Part shown: in pieces, positions 11,501-24,200 of the stretch
Position numbering within the stretch: position 1 is the stretch's first letter
Layout: every line of letters begins with the position of its first letter
Assembly (NCBI GenBank): GCA_963971425.1
Contig: OZ020521.1
Span: forward strand, 1,800,501-1,864,500
Direction of reading: 5' to 3'
DNA from: Bryoerythrophyllum caledonicum
Lineage: Eukaryota; Streptophyta; Bryopsida; Pottiales; Pottiaceae
Length of the DNA stretch: 64,000 nucleotides
Program-made: the position numbers and the translations under genes
The notes under the pieces: model-generated
The model's input: only the letters and a program-made list of their open reading frames with translations
The model's database searches: none
Told to the model about the DNA's origin: nothing

Positions 11501-14500
11501 TATCAACAAACAATCGATGACCCAAAATTACCTTCCACACTGAAAACCCAAGACATAAGGATTCAATTACAAACCAGATTTGGTAAAAAATTATATGCCT
11601 CCACAGCTGCTGCCGATGCCTCCTGAAACATCCATAAAGCTGATATCAGGGCTCAGATGCAGGAACAAGCTCCCGAAGACTACCAAACCTTCACCAGAAT
11701 AGTAACAGAATGTTTTTTTTCAAGTTTGACTCAAACGAAGGATTTTGTAATATTGAAAGCAAACCTGAAGCTTTGGTTTCAGGCTTTCATGTGATTTTTC
11801 TGTAGGAGAGTCCGAAGGAAGAGACTTATGAAGAACAACAGCATGGGCCAGGGCATGCAGGACAGTTCGCATCATAGCCCCTATCCTCATATTCTGGACC
11901 TGTAGTTAACAACACCAGTGTCAGATTTCATTACAGCCACCATCTTTCACTTTCACTTAACATATATCATTGCCAATATGATCACACTAGCATGTCATTT
12001 CAAACTTACCAATGTCCGGACGATATACTTCGTCTCCTTCTCTCTACAAGCGCGCACAAGTCCCAAAACCAAACCTTTCTTTCGACCTCCACTTCCGTTT
12101 CCAGATTCTTTGCTACAAAAGAAAACACCACGACCGTTCATTTGTAGACGTATAGCCAATGGCTGCGCCTTGCTCGATAAGCACATTGACTATAAGAAGA
12201 ACGTGTAATGACACAGAAATCTTTCAGTACGGCATATTTCTGTAAGTCCTGAAACTTATTTATAATGTGATTTGCTAGGGCTCTCTGACATAATTCATAA
12301 GCAGACATTTGAGCTAGATAAAATTGGATAACTCATGAACTGGATACTCACCTGATTTGGTGTAATGTTGCGAAGACTTGACGTATTCGAAGAGCTGGCG
12401 GTGGCCTAAGCATAGACTGGTTTTGTCGGCAAGCTTGTGCAACATCACCTGGGAAATTCCACTGAAAGTTGTAACAACGTATGAAATGGGTATACATAGT
12501 TTATGGTCTAATTACAATTGTTTTAAAAATCCAATCCTTGTAAGAACTCCAGATGAAGATTGAATAACGTACCAAGATCCCCCATGCTATTGTACATTTC
12601 CCTCAGTTTTGCTCTTGGTGTTCCTGTCGCTTCACTTATTGCTGCTGCAACTATACTCCCTCCTATATTCAAATCCTGCAGTACGTCCGTAATGATATTC
12701 GTTAAAAGACAAGTTTCAAGCTAATCAAAGACACCAGATAGAATCAAAGCTCCAGCATAAAAATCAAGGTGGACATGTGAAGTACTCACTGTGCTCTCGT
12801 GATCCGGAGCAATTCGATTGGTTGCGAGGTACACTGCAGGAAGTACATCCTCAGGTGATAACGCTAGCAAGCTGCATGAGTAAGTGGTGATTGATCAGAT
12901 AGCAGGAAGCATAGTACATTCATATGCATATTGTAAGCGGTAGCTGACATTGTGGTGCTTAGAATCTGCTCACTGAAATTTTTTAAATGGTAACTTTTAT
13001 ACTTGCACAATGTCCATCGTTGGAATCTCCTTTCTCCTCTGCAAACTAATGCATTGATCGTATAAAAGAATTTGAAAGTTCACTGCTAACAATTGGTTGA
13101 CCACAAATAACCATAGGTGTTGAAGCAGACAGCTCTTTGAGTGCTTACACAGCTCACCTTCGAAACATATTACAAAGCATGTCTGCAGTCTTCAAACGTC
13201 CACTTTCATGCTCTACCAAATCGAAAGCACGTGCCAGATGAACATAGGGAGCCGGCTCTCCAACTTTCCAACAGGCTGCCATGCATTATACAAAAAGGTT
13301 AATACGAAACCTCTGGAATGTTGGTCATCCTAGAAAACATCAGTACAAATTTTTGTAACACCCTTGATTAAGTGAAAGACCCATAGCAAAACGGAGAGTG
13401 TAGTCTCCGAGTTGCACCTTCATGACTACCTGTAAGAAACACAAGAAATCTAAACCCACATGAAGCGCAGTCCGCAAACAAGAAAAAGTGTGAAATAAGA
13501 TAAAAGGAACCAGAGACAGAACATAGAATGCCAAGATGTAACAAGATAATTGGCATTGACACGAGTGTACATTTGACACCGAGGAAATGAACGAACCGTG
13601 TGCGATAGGATTATACTGGCCAATAGGCATCGCAACTGAACCGACGTTTGTGTTCAAACCGACAGAAATACTTGAAGCAGACTGGGGCTCTTCCAACTTG
13701 ACGGAAGGCCCTGGTTTGGACACTTCCATGTCCTCTCTGACTAAATCCTTGTTTACGAAAGAAAAATCGCTTCCTTTCGCAACTGACGTTTCCTCTCCCT
13801 CGTACTGGTTTGAGGTAGCCTCAATAACACATCCAATGCTAATTGTGTTACAAGGTGCTAATTTCGCTCGACCATGGTCGGGCGTCATTTCATAATGCAA
13901 ATCAAGTGCCGCACTGACGTTGCCATGCACCTTCTGCAACAGAACTTCAGCTTCATATTTATCTACATTTCCATCTAAAATAGATAGAAGCTGAGTAACT
14001 TCATCATTGTAGTGAGAAGGACCACTCACACCTTTCTCGTTTACTCTATCCCCCTGAGTGATCGAAACATCCTCCAAATCTCCAGATGCAGATGTCGCAA
14101 AGGTGCTGCTCACGTTATCAGTTTCGATGTCCATGTCCACCCCGACCTGACTACCAGAATCGATGAAATCAAGAGGATCATCCGCGGCTTGAGTTGCATC
14201 TGCATCACTCGTCACCTTCTCCTTTCCAGCTTTCTTAAAAAAATTCAATATTGTTGGCTGAGATGCTTGTTTCTTGTCCAAGGATGCAATAGGTACAGTA
14301 GATTTTGCCTTGTTCTTTCCAGACACGGTTGTATTTCTCGACGCTTTCCCACTTGATTTTTTGACCTTCGATGTAGACACTTTAGAGGTGACCTTACTTG
14401 CCAGCCTCTTTCCCAAAACACTAGCCTTGGAAGTTTCCACCGAAGCAGAACTTCGTAAGAGTCCCAAACCTTCTGAATTCCCCTCTTTCGATGGTTCCTG

Positions 14501-16880
14501 ATGACTACTCAACTCTTCCGGCTTCATATCACTTTGAGTGGATGCAACTCCGGCTGGCAACTCAACACCGATAGTGGATGGAACACCTTCTGCCCATCCC
14601 TGCACCTCATCCATCAGATCCATCTCTTGCTCGTAGAAGCTTGCGACTGCCAGATTGACGTTTCCGTTCGCTTTCCTCATCAACCTTTCAACCTGCTCCT
14701 CGGTTACCCAACTAGGAAGTATCGATCTTAAAGATTCTTCAACCTCCTGACTAGCACCAACAGTCGCTGACCCACCTGCCTCTGGTGTTGAAAGCATTTC
14801 CTTAGCACCCCCACCATTATCTGTGACAGCTGACGACGTGCGCTCCTTGAAAGAGTCTCTCGTCTTCACTTCCAATGATATTTGAGAAGCTGCCCAAACA
14901 AATATATATGGGACATACTTTTAAACATCAATTGGAGGGTAAAGGCACATAAGTATACGAGACAAATGCGGTAAACAAGGCCATTGAAAAAGTACTACCA
15001 AATGGAACAGAAAAAACCCAACACCACCCTCGTAACAAGCTTTCATGCTGCTGGTGGTGTAATTCTAAAGCACGTTCATTGATATGTATGCAACGAGGTG
15101 AGGAACAAACATTCACTCACCAATCAAAGCAGTCATATCCTGCTGCTCTTCACCCGCATCTGCGGATGGTGCGTCTATCTCCTGTCGCCTCTTTCTAGCT
15201 CCTCTCCCAAAAGCAGCTTTGGGAAGTGCAACTCTAACTGAACCAAAATGCAACGAGACCTTGAGAGAGGGCAGACGGTCGCAAACGTAACATTCAGCCA
15301 TACGAGCGAAAAGCATCACCCGTCTAAATTTCAAGGACTATTTAAAACCATTAATATTCTTGCAAGGCAGAATTTTCTATCAACGCACCTTTAACATCGT
15401 CAGTTTCCTTTCCCGCAACAGTATCTACCTCAACGCCAGCAAGGTTAGCTCCAGCATCAAGTGATACGTCGCTCTCCTGAACAAGCCTCCGAGTAAAACA
15501 CTTCAAGAACTTCTTCTTACTGGCCGTTTCATCCACAAGGTTCCGGAAATGCTTCCGCATCGCAGCAACTGCTTTCCCATCCACTCCGCCGCCTTCCAGC
15601 CCAACCGTGGGAATTATTTCCTTGGGCCTCAAGTAGCCAACATATTCTCGAAGCTCGTCATAGTTCGAGTGCTCACTATAAGGCACTAAATGAATCTCAC
15701 ATGGTCCCTTCCTCCTCACAGAAAAGGTTTTCTTTCTGAGCTCGTACGCCCAACCGGTTGGAACGAATCCAACCACACGGCTGAACCCTGACTCCGCCAG
15801 AATCTTCTCCATGTTGCCGAAATTAGGACGGAAGTAGGGCCAAGTCTCGCCTAGAAAGCTCCACCCTACAACATGCACATTCGTTGCCGCGGGATCCGTG
15901 GTGAAAATCGTCATGTCCTCCAGCTTCAAGCATCTCAAGATAGACATCTTCCGCTCGTTGACGTATATCAAGCAATTGCACTTCTTGGCGACGGCTGTAA
16001 GTATCTTCTCCTTCCCGATCACGTAGGTCGAAATCAAAACAAGGGGTAAATTCCTTGTGGACGCCATTCCAGCGACTCGAATCACATCGGCTTCGTCATC
16101 TTCACCGAAGCCCTTGGAGCTCCTTTTCTCATGCACCTTTCCTACATCATCATCAGGCAACTCCTCACCAGTGTCATCACCAGCTCTGCGATCATCAACT
16201 CCTTGCATAAGACGAAACACAATTTCCGCAACGTAACCTACAGACTCCGACTGGCTAGGGAAGATAAACTTCGGATTACAGTAGGTCGTATCCAAAAACA
16301 CAGCGTCCGCTCCGACATACTCCGCAAGAGAGGCGTCCTCTTTCATAAACTCCCCGTAGCGCATGTCACCCGTGTGCACATAGCGATGGAATGCATCTCC
16401 CCCAGCGATCGGAACTCGGAACAAAAACTGCACAGCGCCAGGGCAATGATTCGCGTCCACCAGGGCAACCTCCACGCCGTCCACGTAAACGTGCTTCCCC
16501 ATGGGAAGCGCAACGACGAGTTCCGGCGTCACCTGGAGCACCTGAAGCACGAGCGACGCGGTAATCTCCGAGCAGAAGATCATTCCCTTGTTCCACAGCG
16601 GCGTGATGCCGGTGTAGTGGTCGCTGTGAAAGTGCGACAAGAAGTACGATACCGAGAAGCGCCCGGCGGATCGAAACCCGTCCACCACAAACCTCGTCCC
16701 CGGAATCTGCTTCTCGGCAGGGAAATTGGCCGGGAAACTGGTCAGCGACTCCTCCGATTCCACCGCCTCCATCGCTTCCCCGGACCTCTCCATCCGGGCG
16801 AGCGCCTCACGGTAGCACTGCAGCGACTCGAAACGCATCGCAATTCCTTCATCTTTCGAGTCTGCGCCTCCACCAGTCAT
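8576..16880 (-). CDS. LIG6: DNA ligase VI: SNM1-type nuclease fused to ATP-dependent ligase
   Basis: This is plant DNA ligase VI, a nuclear repair ligase linked in Arabidopsis to seed ageing. The spliced CDS is 4,938 nt (about 1,645 residues). Exons: 16880-15385, 15323-15121, 14889-13597, 13275-13158, 12871-12790, 12675-12573, 12448-12352, 12112-12010, 11899-11765, 11622-11575, 11475-11378, 11268-11203, 11058-10899, 10743-10639, 10454-10405, 10272-10238, 10068-10007, 9868-9707, 9585-9497, 9305-9206, 9059-8942, 8790-8576. Residues 60-480 are a metallo-beta-lactamase/beta-CASP nuclease (HFHSDH at 83-88, DANHCPGA, HTGD, YSEHSNYDEL). Exon 3 holds two UBA/CUE-like helices and a PIP box, QPTILNFF. 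Exons 4-10 are the ligase N domain. The catalytic lysine lies in CEYKYDG, its codon split between exons 12 and 13. Motifs IIDAE, EGLMAKS and WLKVKRDY follow. Only the first donor is weak; all other junctions are canonical and in phase. Confidence 0.95.
14237..14260 (-). other. PIP box (PCNA-binding motif) in LIG6
   Basis: The encoded QPTILNFF followed by KK matches the PCNA-interacting consensus Q-x-x-hydrophobic-x-x-aromatic-aromatic. It sits in a basic, disordered-looking linker between the nuclease and ligase halves. In DNA ligase I a similar motif recruits the enzyme to PCNA. A PCNA link for this protein is inference from the motif alone. Confidence 0.7.
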
Positions 16881-18491
16881 CGCTCCTCTACACCCCGCCT
16901 AAACCTAGCTCATTCTTCCTCCAAACTCCACCGTTCTCCTCAATTCTGCACCATTTTCCACCTCGCCCTCCCTACCGCATTCTTCATCGTCCGACGTTGG
17001 CCATTGCACCCCCTCGCGGTGAAATCTGTGGTTCATTCGCAATTCCTAGCGTACCTACGACGAAGACGAAGACCTAAACCAGTCACCGCACCCCAAACCA
17101 CGATAATATCTACTGAGACACTATATTTCGACTCGAACATCTAGGAAATTAAAGAACAGTGTCGGCTTTACAGATGGTGGCGGTGTTTTGGAAATAACTC
17201 CCCGCGGTCATAGAAGCGTCCGACCAACGGTCAGGGGTTTCAAAGGGGTTCAAATGCCACGTCGGACACCTCCTCGCATGGGTAATTGCCATGTCAGCTC
17301 TTCCCGCCACCACGGTCATAGACTTGAAGTCAAGCAAGGGTTTTCGGTGCCACATCAGACGATCCGCGCCGCCTCTGCTGTTTATGTCGCCGATGGCCAT
17401 GTCAGCTCCCGATGCTCCACGAAGTCGGTGTGCGCTTCTCGATTGATATCTGCCAATACTTGGATGATACTAGTTTCAATATCCTTTTGATGCTTGGGTG
17501 ATACTGAGGAGGTCATACAAGTTGTGAATCCTGTGAAGGTTGCCTGAGCTCGAGACCGCCACAAATGAGCCTTCAGTTGCTAATTATCGAAGTAGACTGT
17601 CCATGCTACCGTCAAAGCACTCACATCGTTCTGAGTGAGTAGATAGTACAACAGATCATTCGCGGTCAGGTGTAGTCTTTGGAGGCAAGGAATGGTCTGT
17701 TACTGATGATGATATGACACTTAAAAAAATTTCTTGAAGAAGTCTTGACGGGTTGATGTATGACCACTAATATAATAAGAAGAATACAATGACAACTTTA
17801 TCATATGTTCACAATCCTAGCAGAAGCATTGCCTCCTAAATTGACTGTTTTATTGAAAAGAAAATTAAAAATTGTACTGATGAAGAGTTTAAAAGTACAT
17901 TAACAATGTTTAGAATCTCCTTTTTGGAACAACAAATTTTCGATCATCTCTATATTTCTACAATCAGTTCAAAGAGGAAAATGGGGGCTAAGATTTATGG
18001 TACACCGTGACCTCTCCTTCCAGTATATCAAAGGCGACTAAAAGGTGAGACTCAAGATGTGTGGTGGCTATATTGCTGGGTAGTTTTTCAGCTGAAAGAA
18101 TGCACAGTTAACCCATTGTCTGCTGTCTAGATGAGTGATAACAGGCTTGCCAATATGTTTTTCTGGTGATTGTGGAATAAAACTAATCTTACAAGCAACT
18201 GATGATCTCGGGTGAACGCGACGGTTGCTCGAGCTCATTCATGTACTAACCCTGGTTTATAGATTTCGGGTCTCTCGCCTGTAATTTGTTGCGCAATATT
18301 TCTCTCAGCAGTATCCGTTTCAAGTTTTAGGGTTTTCTTGTGTCGAGGATTTCCACCTTGAGTACATTTTTTAGGGTTAGGGTAAGACTTTGGTTGCATT
18401 CCTGATCAGAGGGTTTCGCTTGAAAAGTATGACCCACTTGCTAGAAAGTGTGACGAGTTTGAGCTTGCAGGTTTGGACGAGTGTATGTTCC
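16881..18491. other. Divergent intergenic region, LIG6 / kinase relic
   Basis: This is about 1.6 kb between the LIG6 start and the kinase relic, which are transcribed away from each other. It should hold the LIG6 promoter and 5' UTR. No mobile element, RNA gene or recognisable regulatory motif was seen. The open frame on the plus strand at 16131-17144 is antisense to LIG6 exon 1 and was not called. Confidence 0.5.
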
Positions 18492-20091
18492 ATGGATTCA
18501 TGTAGCGACGGATCAGACTCGAAGGTGAGTGGAGACGAGGCGGTTCTGGAGCATTTCAGGATTGCTTCGTCGGACCTGCGCATTGGGGAAGTGATTGGCC
18601 GCGGAAGCTCCGGCGTGGTGTACAAGGCGGACTGGCTCGGCTGCGAGGTGGTAGTGAAAGAGTGCCTCCGAGCCATGCTCTACTTCGACGGCTCCTTCAA
18701 GAAGGAGCTGGATATTCTGATGCGGCTGCCGCATCCGCATGTGGTGCAGCTGTTGGGGTTCTGCAGGACCGGGGATCAGCAGAGGAGGCTGTGGATCGTG
18801 ATGGAGTACCTGGAAACTTCATTGTCAAATATCCTTGTGGACTCTCAATAGCAGCGTTCGTTCGGCGTGTACGAAGCGGTGGAAATCGTGACGAAGATCG
18901 CGTTGGGCATGAAGTTCTTGCATTCGCGAGATATTGTACACGGAGGTCTGACTCCAAGCATCATTTTGATGAATGTGCATTCAGGCGATGTGAAGATTGC
19001 GGGATTTTCTTTCGCTGAGTACGCATCTTGCAACTCGGTGTCGTCCATCCATTTCCGCTACATGTTGATACAGCTGGGGGATCAGTCTAGAAAGTTTGGA
19101 TGCACCAAGATGGAGGATGTTTACAGCTTCGGGATGATCTGTCATGCTGTCATGACGGGATGTGAGCTGAGGACGTTACCAGCTCCTTTGACTGAGAACT
19201 TGATCCGAGGGGAGATTGCACATGCTGTGGTTTCTTCTGGATGCACTCGGCCCGATAACCTCGTGGAGCTTATTCTCAAGTGTATGGATGTGAAACCAGA
19301 ACACAGGCCTTCGTTTTCGGCGATCTGCGATTCACTGGCTGTGATACGCGGCACACTGGATGAAGTCGTGCTAAAACATAGTACGACGTCGGAGAATTCA
19401 GATGCTTTGCAATGGACCACCTTCAAAGACAGCGACGACAGCACATGCCTCGAGATTGAAACGATACTGCAAGTGTTGCCAAGCCATCTGTCGATCGACC
19501 CTGCCGACGTGGAGTGGAGGCGGCTGATTGGAGAGGGAAGCTACAACAAAGGGCTGGGGTTGAACTCTCTGCACTCGAGGAATGTCGTTCACCGCGACAT
19601 CAAACCAGCGAACGTGCTGGTGCATGACCGCTGTGGCTGCTTCGACGTGAAAATCACCGACTTCGGTATGTCTCATCAGATCGAAAACCCCAACAATGTG
19701 GCCAACTACGCTGGCACAGGTCTGGCGAGCGCCTGAGATTCTGAGGGCCAAGCAAGGTGAGCCGCTCACCGAGGACCAGCTCAAGAAAACTGATGTGTAC
19801 AGCTTTGGAATGACTTGCTATGGAATCGTCACCGGGAATGCTCTTCACGAGCACTTGACTGTCCGGGAAGTGATTGCCAAGCGCAGACCTGAGCTCCCGG
19901 CCTCTCTAGACAGCGATTTGAGGGAGCCGGTATCCAAGTGCTGGCACGATGATCCGGTGGTGAGACCCGATTTTCCCACAATATGTCGTGCACTAGTTGC
20001 TAGAAATTTCCCTCAGCAGGTCGTGCCGGGCTCCAGACGAATTGTTCGTTTCGGAGCCGAAAGTGGCTGCAATGCTTGCCACTTGGGATGA
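18492..20091 (+). pseudogene. Tandem TKL-like protein kinase, broken and internally deleted
   Basis: Two kinase domains lie in a row. Domain 1 has a good glycine loop (IGRGSSGVVYKADW) and a VVVKE lysine. Its catalytic loop reads HSRDIVHGGLTPS instead of HRDxKxxN, and DFG has become GFS, so it looks like a pseudokinase even without damage. An in-frame TAG at 18849 interrupts it. Domain 2 begins at EWRRLIGEGSY, then jumps near 19,545-19,560 straight to LHSRNVVHRDIKPANVL, so roughly 70-90 residues (the lysine and helix C) are missing. It then has a proper KITDFGMS. A frameshift near 19,720 precedes WRAPEIL, DVYSFGM and the end at 20091. An intron could explain at most one of these breaks. The ATG at 18492 is chosen because it is the last one before the conserved region. 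Confidence 0.82.
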
Positions 20092-21239
20092 AGGGCAACG
20101 AGCTAGATTCGTATCATGGCGAGAAGAGTCGTAATTCGTTGCACAAGAGCTAGGCTATGGATTTCCATTCAAGGACATCGCGCATGTAGTGGGCCTCACA
20201 CTGAATTACAGCTGTGATTTGCCACAGCTTGCAGTTCACCGTTGGTTTGCTTGGGGGGAGCACTGAATTTGTTTTTTTGAGATGGTGGAGATGAGGACCA
20301 TGCCTGGTCATGATAGTACGAACAATTCTATGGACAATTTGGTACTCAAATCAATCAGATGGAGGTCGGTATCATGTGATCCCAACCAGGTTATGCTGGA
20401 GCCTGCATCTAGACAGCCGAACGAAATATCAGGCTAGTTGCTTCGATATCTGTGCGAGTTGCTTTGGAGTCTGTGCGTGTTCAGCATGTTTTGGAATCGG
20501 TGCCAATTTTGCTTCGATGTCTGTGCTAGTTCTTTGTTTGTAAGAATGAGTATTACCGTAGAAAGCGCGACCAGTACATTAGCACGAATCTATGAACCTG
20601 AATGCCGTAAAATCGTTCATGATGTAGGCTTGAATGTAAGAGGCGGTCAGTGGTCGATAAGCAGCGGTAAGTTCCTCTATAATGTTCAATGATGGTGATT
20701 CTATGACGCGCACGCTATTCTAGCATCCCACTTCACCAGCCCGCTACCTTACCGCCCGGTGAAGTGCTAAACTGAGCACTCTAGAGTGTGGTCAATCAGT
20801 CACTGTACCAGCAATTATAATAATTCGATGATGTTGCATGCCGCACGACGTTCTTCATCTCGTCACTCGCAGCTTGTCACTGGGGCTACATTCCCTTCTT
20901 TAAACCTCTAGCTCAGCTCTTGAGGGGCAGCTCGTGGTTGTCGTAGTTGCGAAGGTGGTACAGCTTAAGCCAGAGCAAGGTGTTGTTGCAGGTGGAGATG
21001 GCGACAGATCGGAGCGGAGGAGCGTTAGGGTTTAGGAGTGCGATCACGGCCGTATTTGCAATGCGGGGAAGGATGTGGTTTTGATGCGGTGGGGGAGGAG
21101 GAAGGGAGATCGATACAGTGGCTGTAATTCGGTGATTGTTGTGGTTGCAGTGTGGTGATGGCCGTGGTTGTGAGGAAGGGGGAAGGGAGGGAGATGGTTG
21201 TGATTGCAATGCGGTGAGGGAGGAGGAAGAAGGAGCGCG
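20092..21239. other. Intergenic: kinase relic 3' flank and COG1 promoter
   Basis: No gene, repeat or mobile element was recognised. The last 250 bases before COG1 are purine/GT-rich (GTGGTTG, GGGAAGGGAGGGAG) and probably form its 5' UTR. Several ATGs occur there, including an in-frame one at 21204. Confidence 0.45.
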
Positions 21240-24200
21240 ATGAGAGGCGGGAGGTTTGATCGGGCGAAGAGCCATGACTTGGACGCAAATGCGCGCAGCG
21301 CGGAGGCGCTGTTCGAGAGCCGCGCGGTGGTGGAGATCCGGCAGGTTGAGGCGCAGACGCGCGGCGAGATCGAGGCGAAGCAGGAGGAGCTGCGGCAGCT
21401 GGTCGGCGCGAGCTACCGCGGCCTGATCGAGTCGGCGGACTCCATCGCGCTCATGAAGCAGTCGTGCGTCGCGGTGGTGGCTAACCTCGCGCGCATGCAG
21501 GGCGGCTTTCTTGCGCTGCAGCGCAGCGTGAGCGTGAGCGTGGCGACGCCCGCGGGCGAGAGTGAGCGCCGGCGCCGCGCGCGCCTCTACGGCGCGGGCT
21601 CGCGCGTGAAGTACCTGGTGGACACGCCGGAGAAGATCTGGGGCTGCCTGGACGAGCACATGTACCTGGAGGCCGCGGAGCGCTACCTGCGCGCGCGCGA
21701 GGTGCACTCGCTGCTGCTGACCTCCGCGTTGGAGGACGAGGAGGAGACGCAGCTGCTCGCGAGCTTCCCGTTGCTGCGCCAGCAGTGGCCTCTAATTCAG
21801 CGCTTCCGGGGCCAAATCTCGAAGCGCAGCAAGGATAGGCTGCAGGAGCCGGGGCTGGGCGTGGCGCATCACGCCGTGGCGTTGGCCGCTTGTGGCATCG
21901 TCGACGAGCTCGACTCCTCGCAGATCTTCGCCCTGTTTCTAGAGTCGCGGAGGCTGTGGCTGATGTCGCATCTGCGCGCATGGAAGGGTGCGAATGTGGC
22001 CGCGGCTTTCTGCCAGCTCGCGCACATGATCCAGACCTCGCTGTGCCAAATTGGCGTGCTGTTTCTGGAGGTGTCGACTGGGAAGATGCCGCTGCTGTAC
22101 AGCACGGTGCTGGCGGTTCCGCCGGGGTCGCAGCTGTTCGGGGGGATCTCGAACCCGGAGATGGAGGTGGCGGCCTGGAAGCGGCACGGGGAGAGGCTGG
22201 AGAGCAGCATGGTGTCGCTGACGAGCGCGTTCATCTCCGAGGCGTGCGTGGAGTGGCTCCGGGAGTGCGCAGAAGAGATTTCCATGGAGACGCGGGCGCT
22301 GATCGCGCTGCTGCGCACGGGGAAGGAGCTGGCGGATGTGGAGAGCGCAGTGCGGGAGGATATGCGCAAGCAGGAGGCGATGGCGGATAGCCTGGACTGG
22401 CTGCAGGGCACGTTCGGGAAGGCCATGATCGGAGACCCCTGGGATTGCGTCTGCGAGCTTCTGCTGAGGGCGCCCACGAATCTGTGGGAAACGCTATTCG
22501 AGGACCTGTTCGTCAACCAGATGAAGGTCATTGTGACCTCGGGCTTCGGCGCTGTCAAGGCGGAGGAGATGGTCGACGATTGCCTCGCGGCATTGAGACC
22601 CGACGAGAACCAAACGGCAACTCCGAAGGCAAGCGGCAACGTCCTGCAGGAGCTGAATCTCAATCTCAAGTGGAAATATGGGAATCATGTGGATAGTGAG
22701 TGGGACGGCGACTCTCGGTTCTTCTTCACGCCGGAGGTGACCAATGTGAAGGAGAAAGTGGACGATAGCTTGAGGCTTATCCTTGAAGACCTCGTGAGCT
22801 TTCTGCAAGGCCCAAATGTACAGATAAGATCAGAGGCACTGGTGCCCTTCCTTCAGGAGCAGTGTTCTGCGTGGGTATCTGGTATAGCCAAGGTGATCGA
22901 GGCTCGGCTTTTGAACCTTTCTGACAGCATGGCAAAGGATGTCGCAAATCTGGTTGTTGAGAGTCCCAAGCACGCATTGAAAGGGAATTCGCAGGGAAGA
23001 TCAGTCATCAGGGATGCGTTGGAGAGTCATGCGTCGAAGACATCGAAGGTGGTGGAACAGGCTCTGTTTCTGGGCCGGCTTTCTGCAGCTCTGGGAGAGC
23101 ATTCTGTTTCTCTGCCTTCTCTTTTGGGGTCGTCCACGTCGTGGACTGCACCTGCCCGGGGAAAGGCCCCCTCTCACATTCTTCGGCAATCGATGTGGTC
23201 TGAAGCAAACTCTAGTAAGTGGTCCCTGAGAAGGAGAGCCAGGACGGCAAACTCTGACGACGGGGCTGCAAAGCTGCGGGAGTTGCAGCGGAGCTTGAGG
23301 CAGCAGAGCATTGCCGCTCACCGGATGTGGATTCGTTGGAACACGGATGGCTTGGCTGGTACTCTTCTGAGAGATCTGCATCAAGATGAATGCTTGTCCA
23401 CTCCCACCCCTCTCAAGGTACTAAGCCCTATGCTGGTTTTACAAAATGTGATTGCTGTTAAACGCTGCACAAAGTATTAATTTGCTTCTGTTGATTTTGA
23501 AGGGATGGGAGGAGACTGTAATCAAGTCAATGGGAGAGGATGGTGAAGAAGTAGACGCGCGGATATCAGTGCCAGCCATGCCGTCACCTTACATTGTTGC
23601 GTTTCTGTTCGCTAGTTGTCGAGAAATTCATCGGATTGGCGGTCATGTCTTGGACAGAGCGGTTTTGCAGTTGTTTGCTTGGGAGCTTCTAGATAAGGTG
23701 AGTCTCTGCTTGTACCTCAACCTTGCAGAAGAACATAATTCCGGAATCTCGTAATTCTGAGTGTCGGTTTGGTGCCAGCCATGCCATCGCTATATTAGAA
23801 GGTCCCAGGGAAGTATTGGAATCGATTTGTGGAAGTGACCTTTATCCTGTGTATGCAGGTTTTGACAATATACGAGAAGTTCATGTCTCATCCCTCCTTC
23901 ATGAACTCACGTGTCTCCGAGAAGGGCCTGCTGCAGCTCCTTTTTGACCTGAAGTTCGTAGCGGATGTACTGTCAGGGGGACAAGAAGTGCATCTTGACA
24001 GCGCAGTAGGAACTGAAAATCTGGCTCCAAGTTCTAAGCAAACTGCAATGAAAGCAGATGTTGCCCGCAAAAGATGGGTTTACAAATTGCTGGATAGTCT
24101 GCACAATCACATCGACCCTATTGATTGGGCCACGTAAGTGTTCTCCTTCTTAATATCCTCTGCAACTCGGAAGCTTAGGATATGCTTGCCCCTTCTGAAG

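Noticed and set aside
16131-17144. 337-codon plus-strand open frame
   Set aside because: It is antisense to LIG6 exon 1, whose SNM1 motifs are clear; codon content is Arg/His-rich shadow.
21481-22669. Minus-strand open frames of 166 and 266 codons
   Set aside because: They are shadows of the GC-rich COG1 exon 1 and show no family motif.
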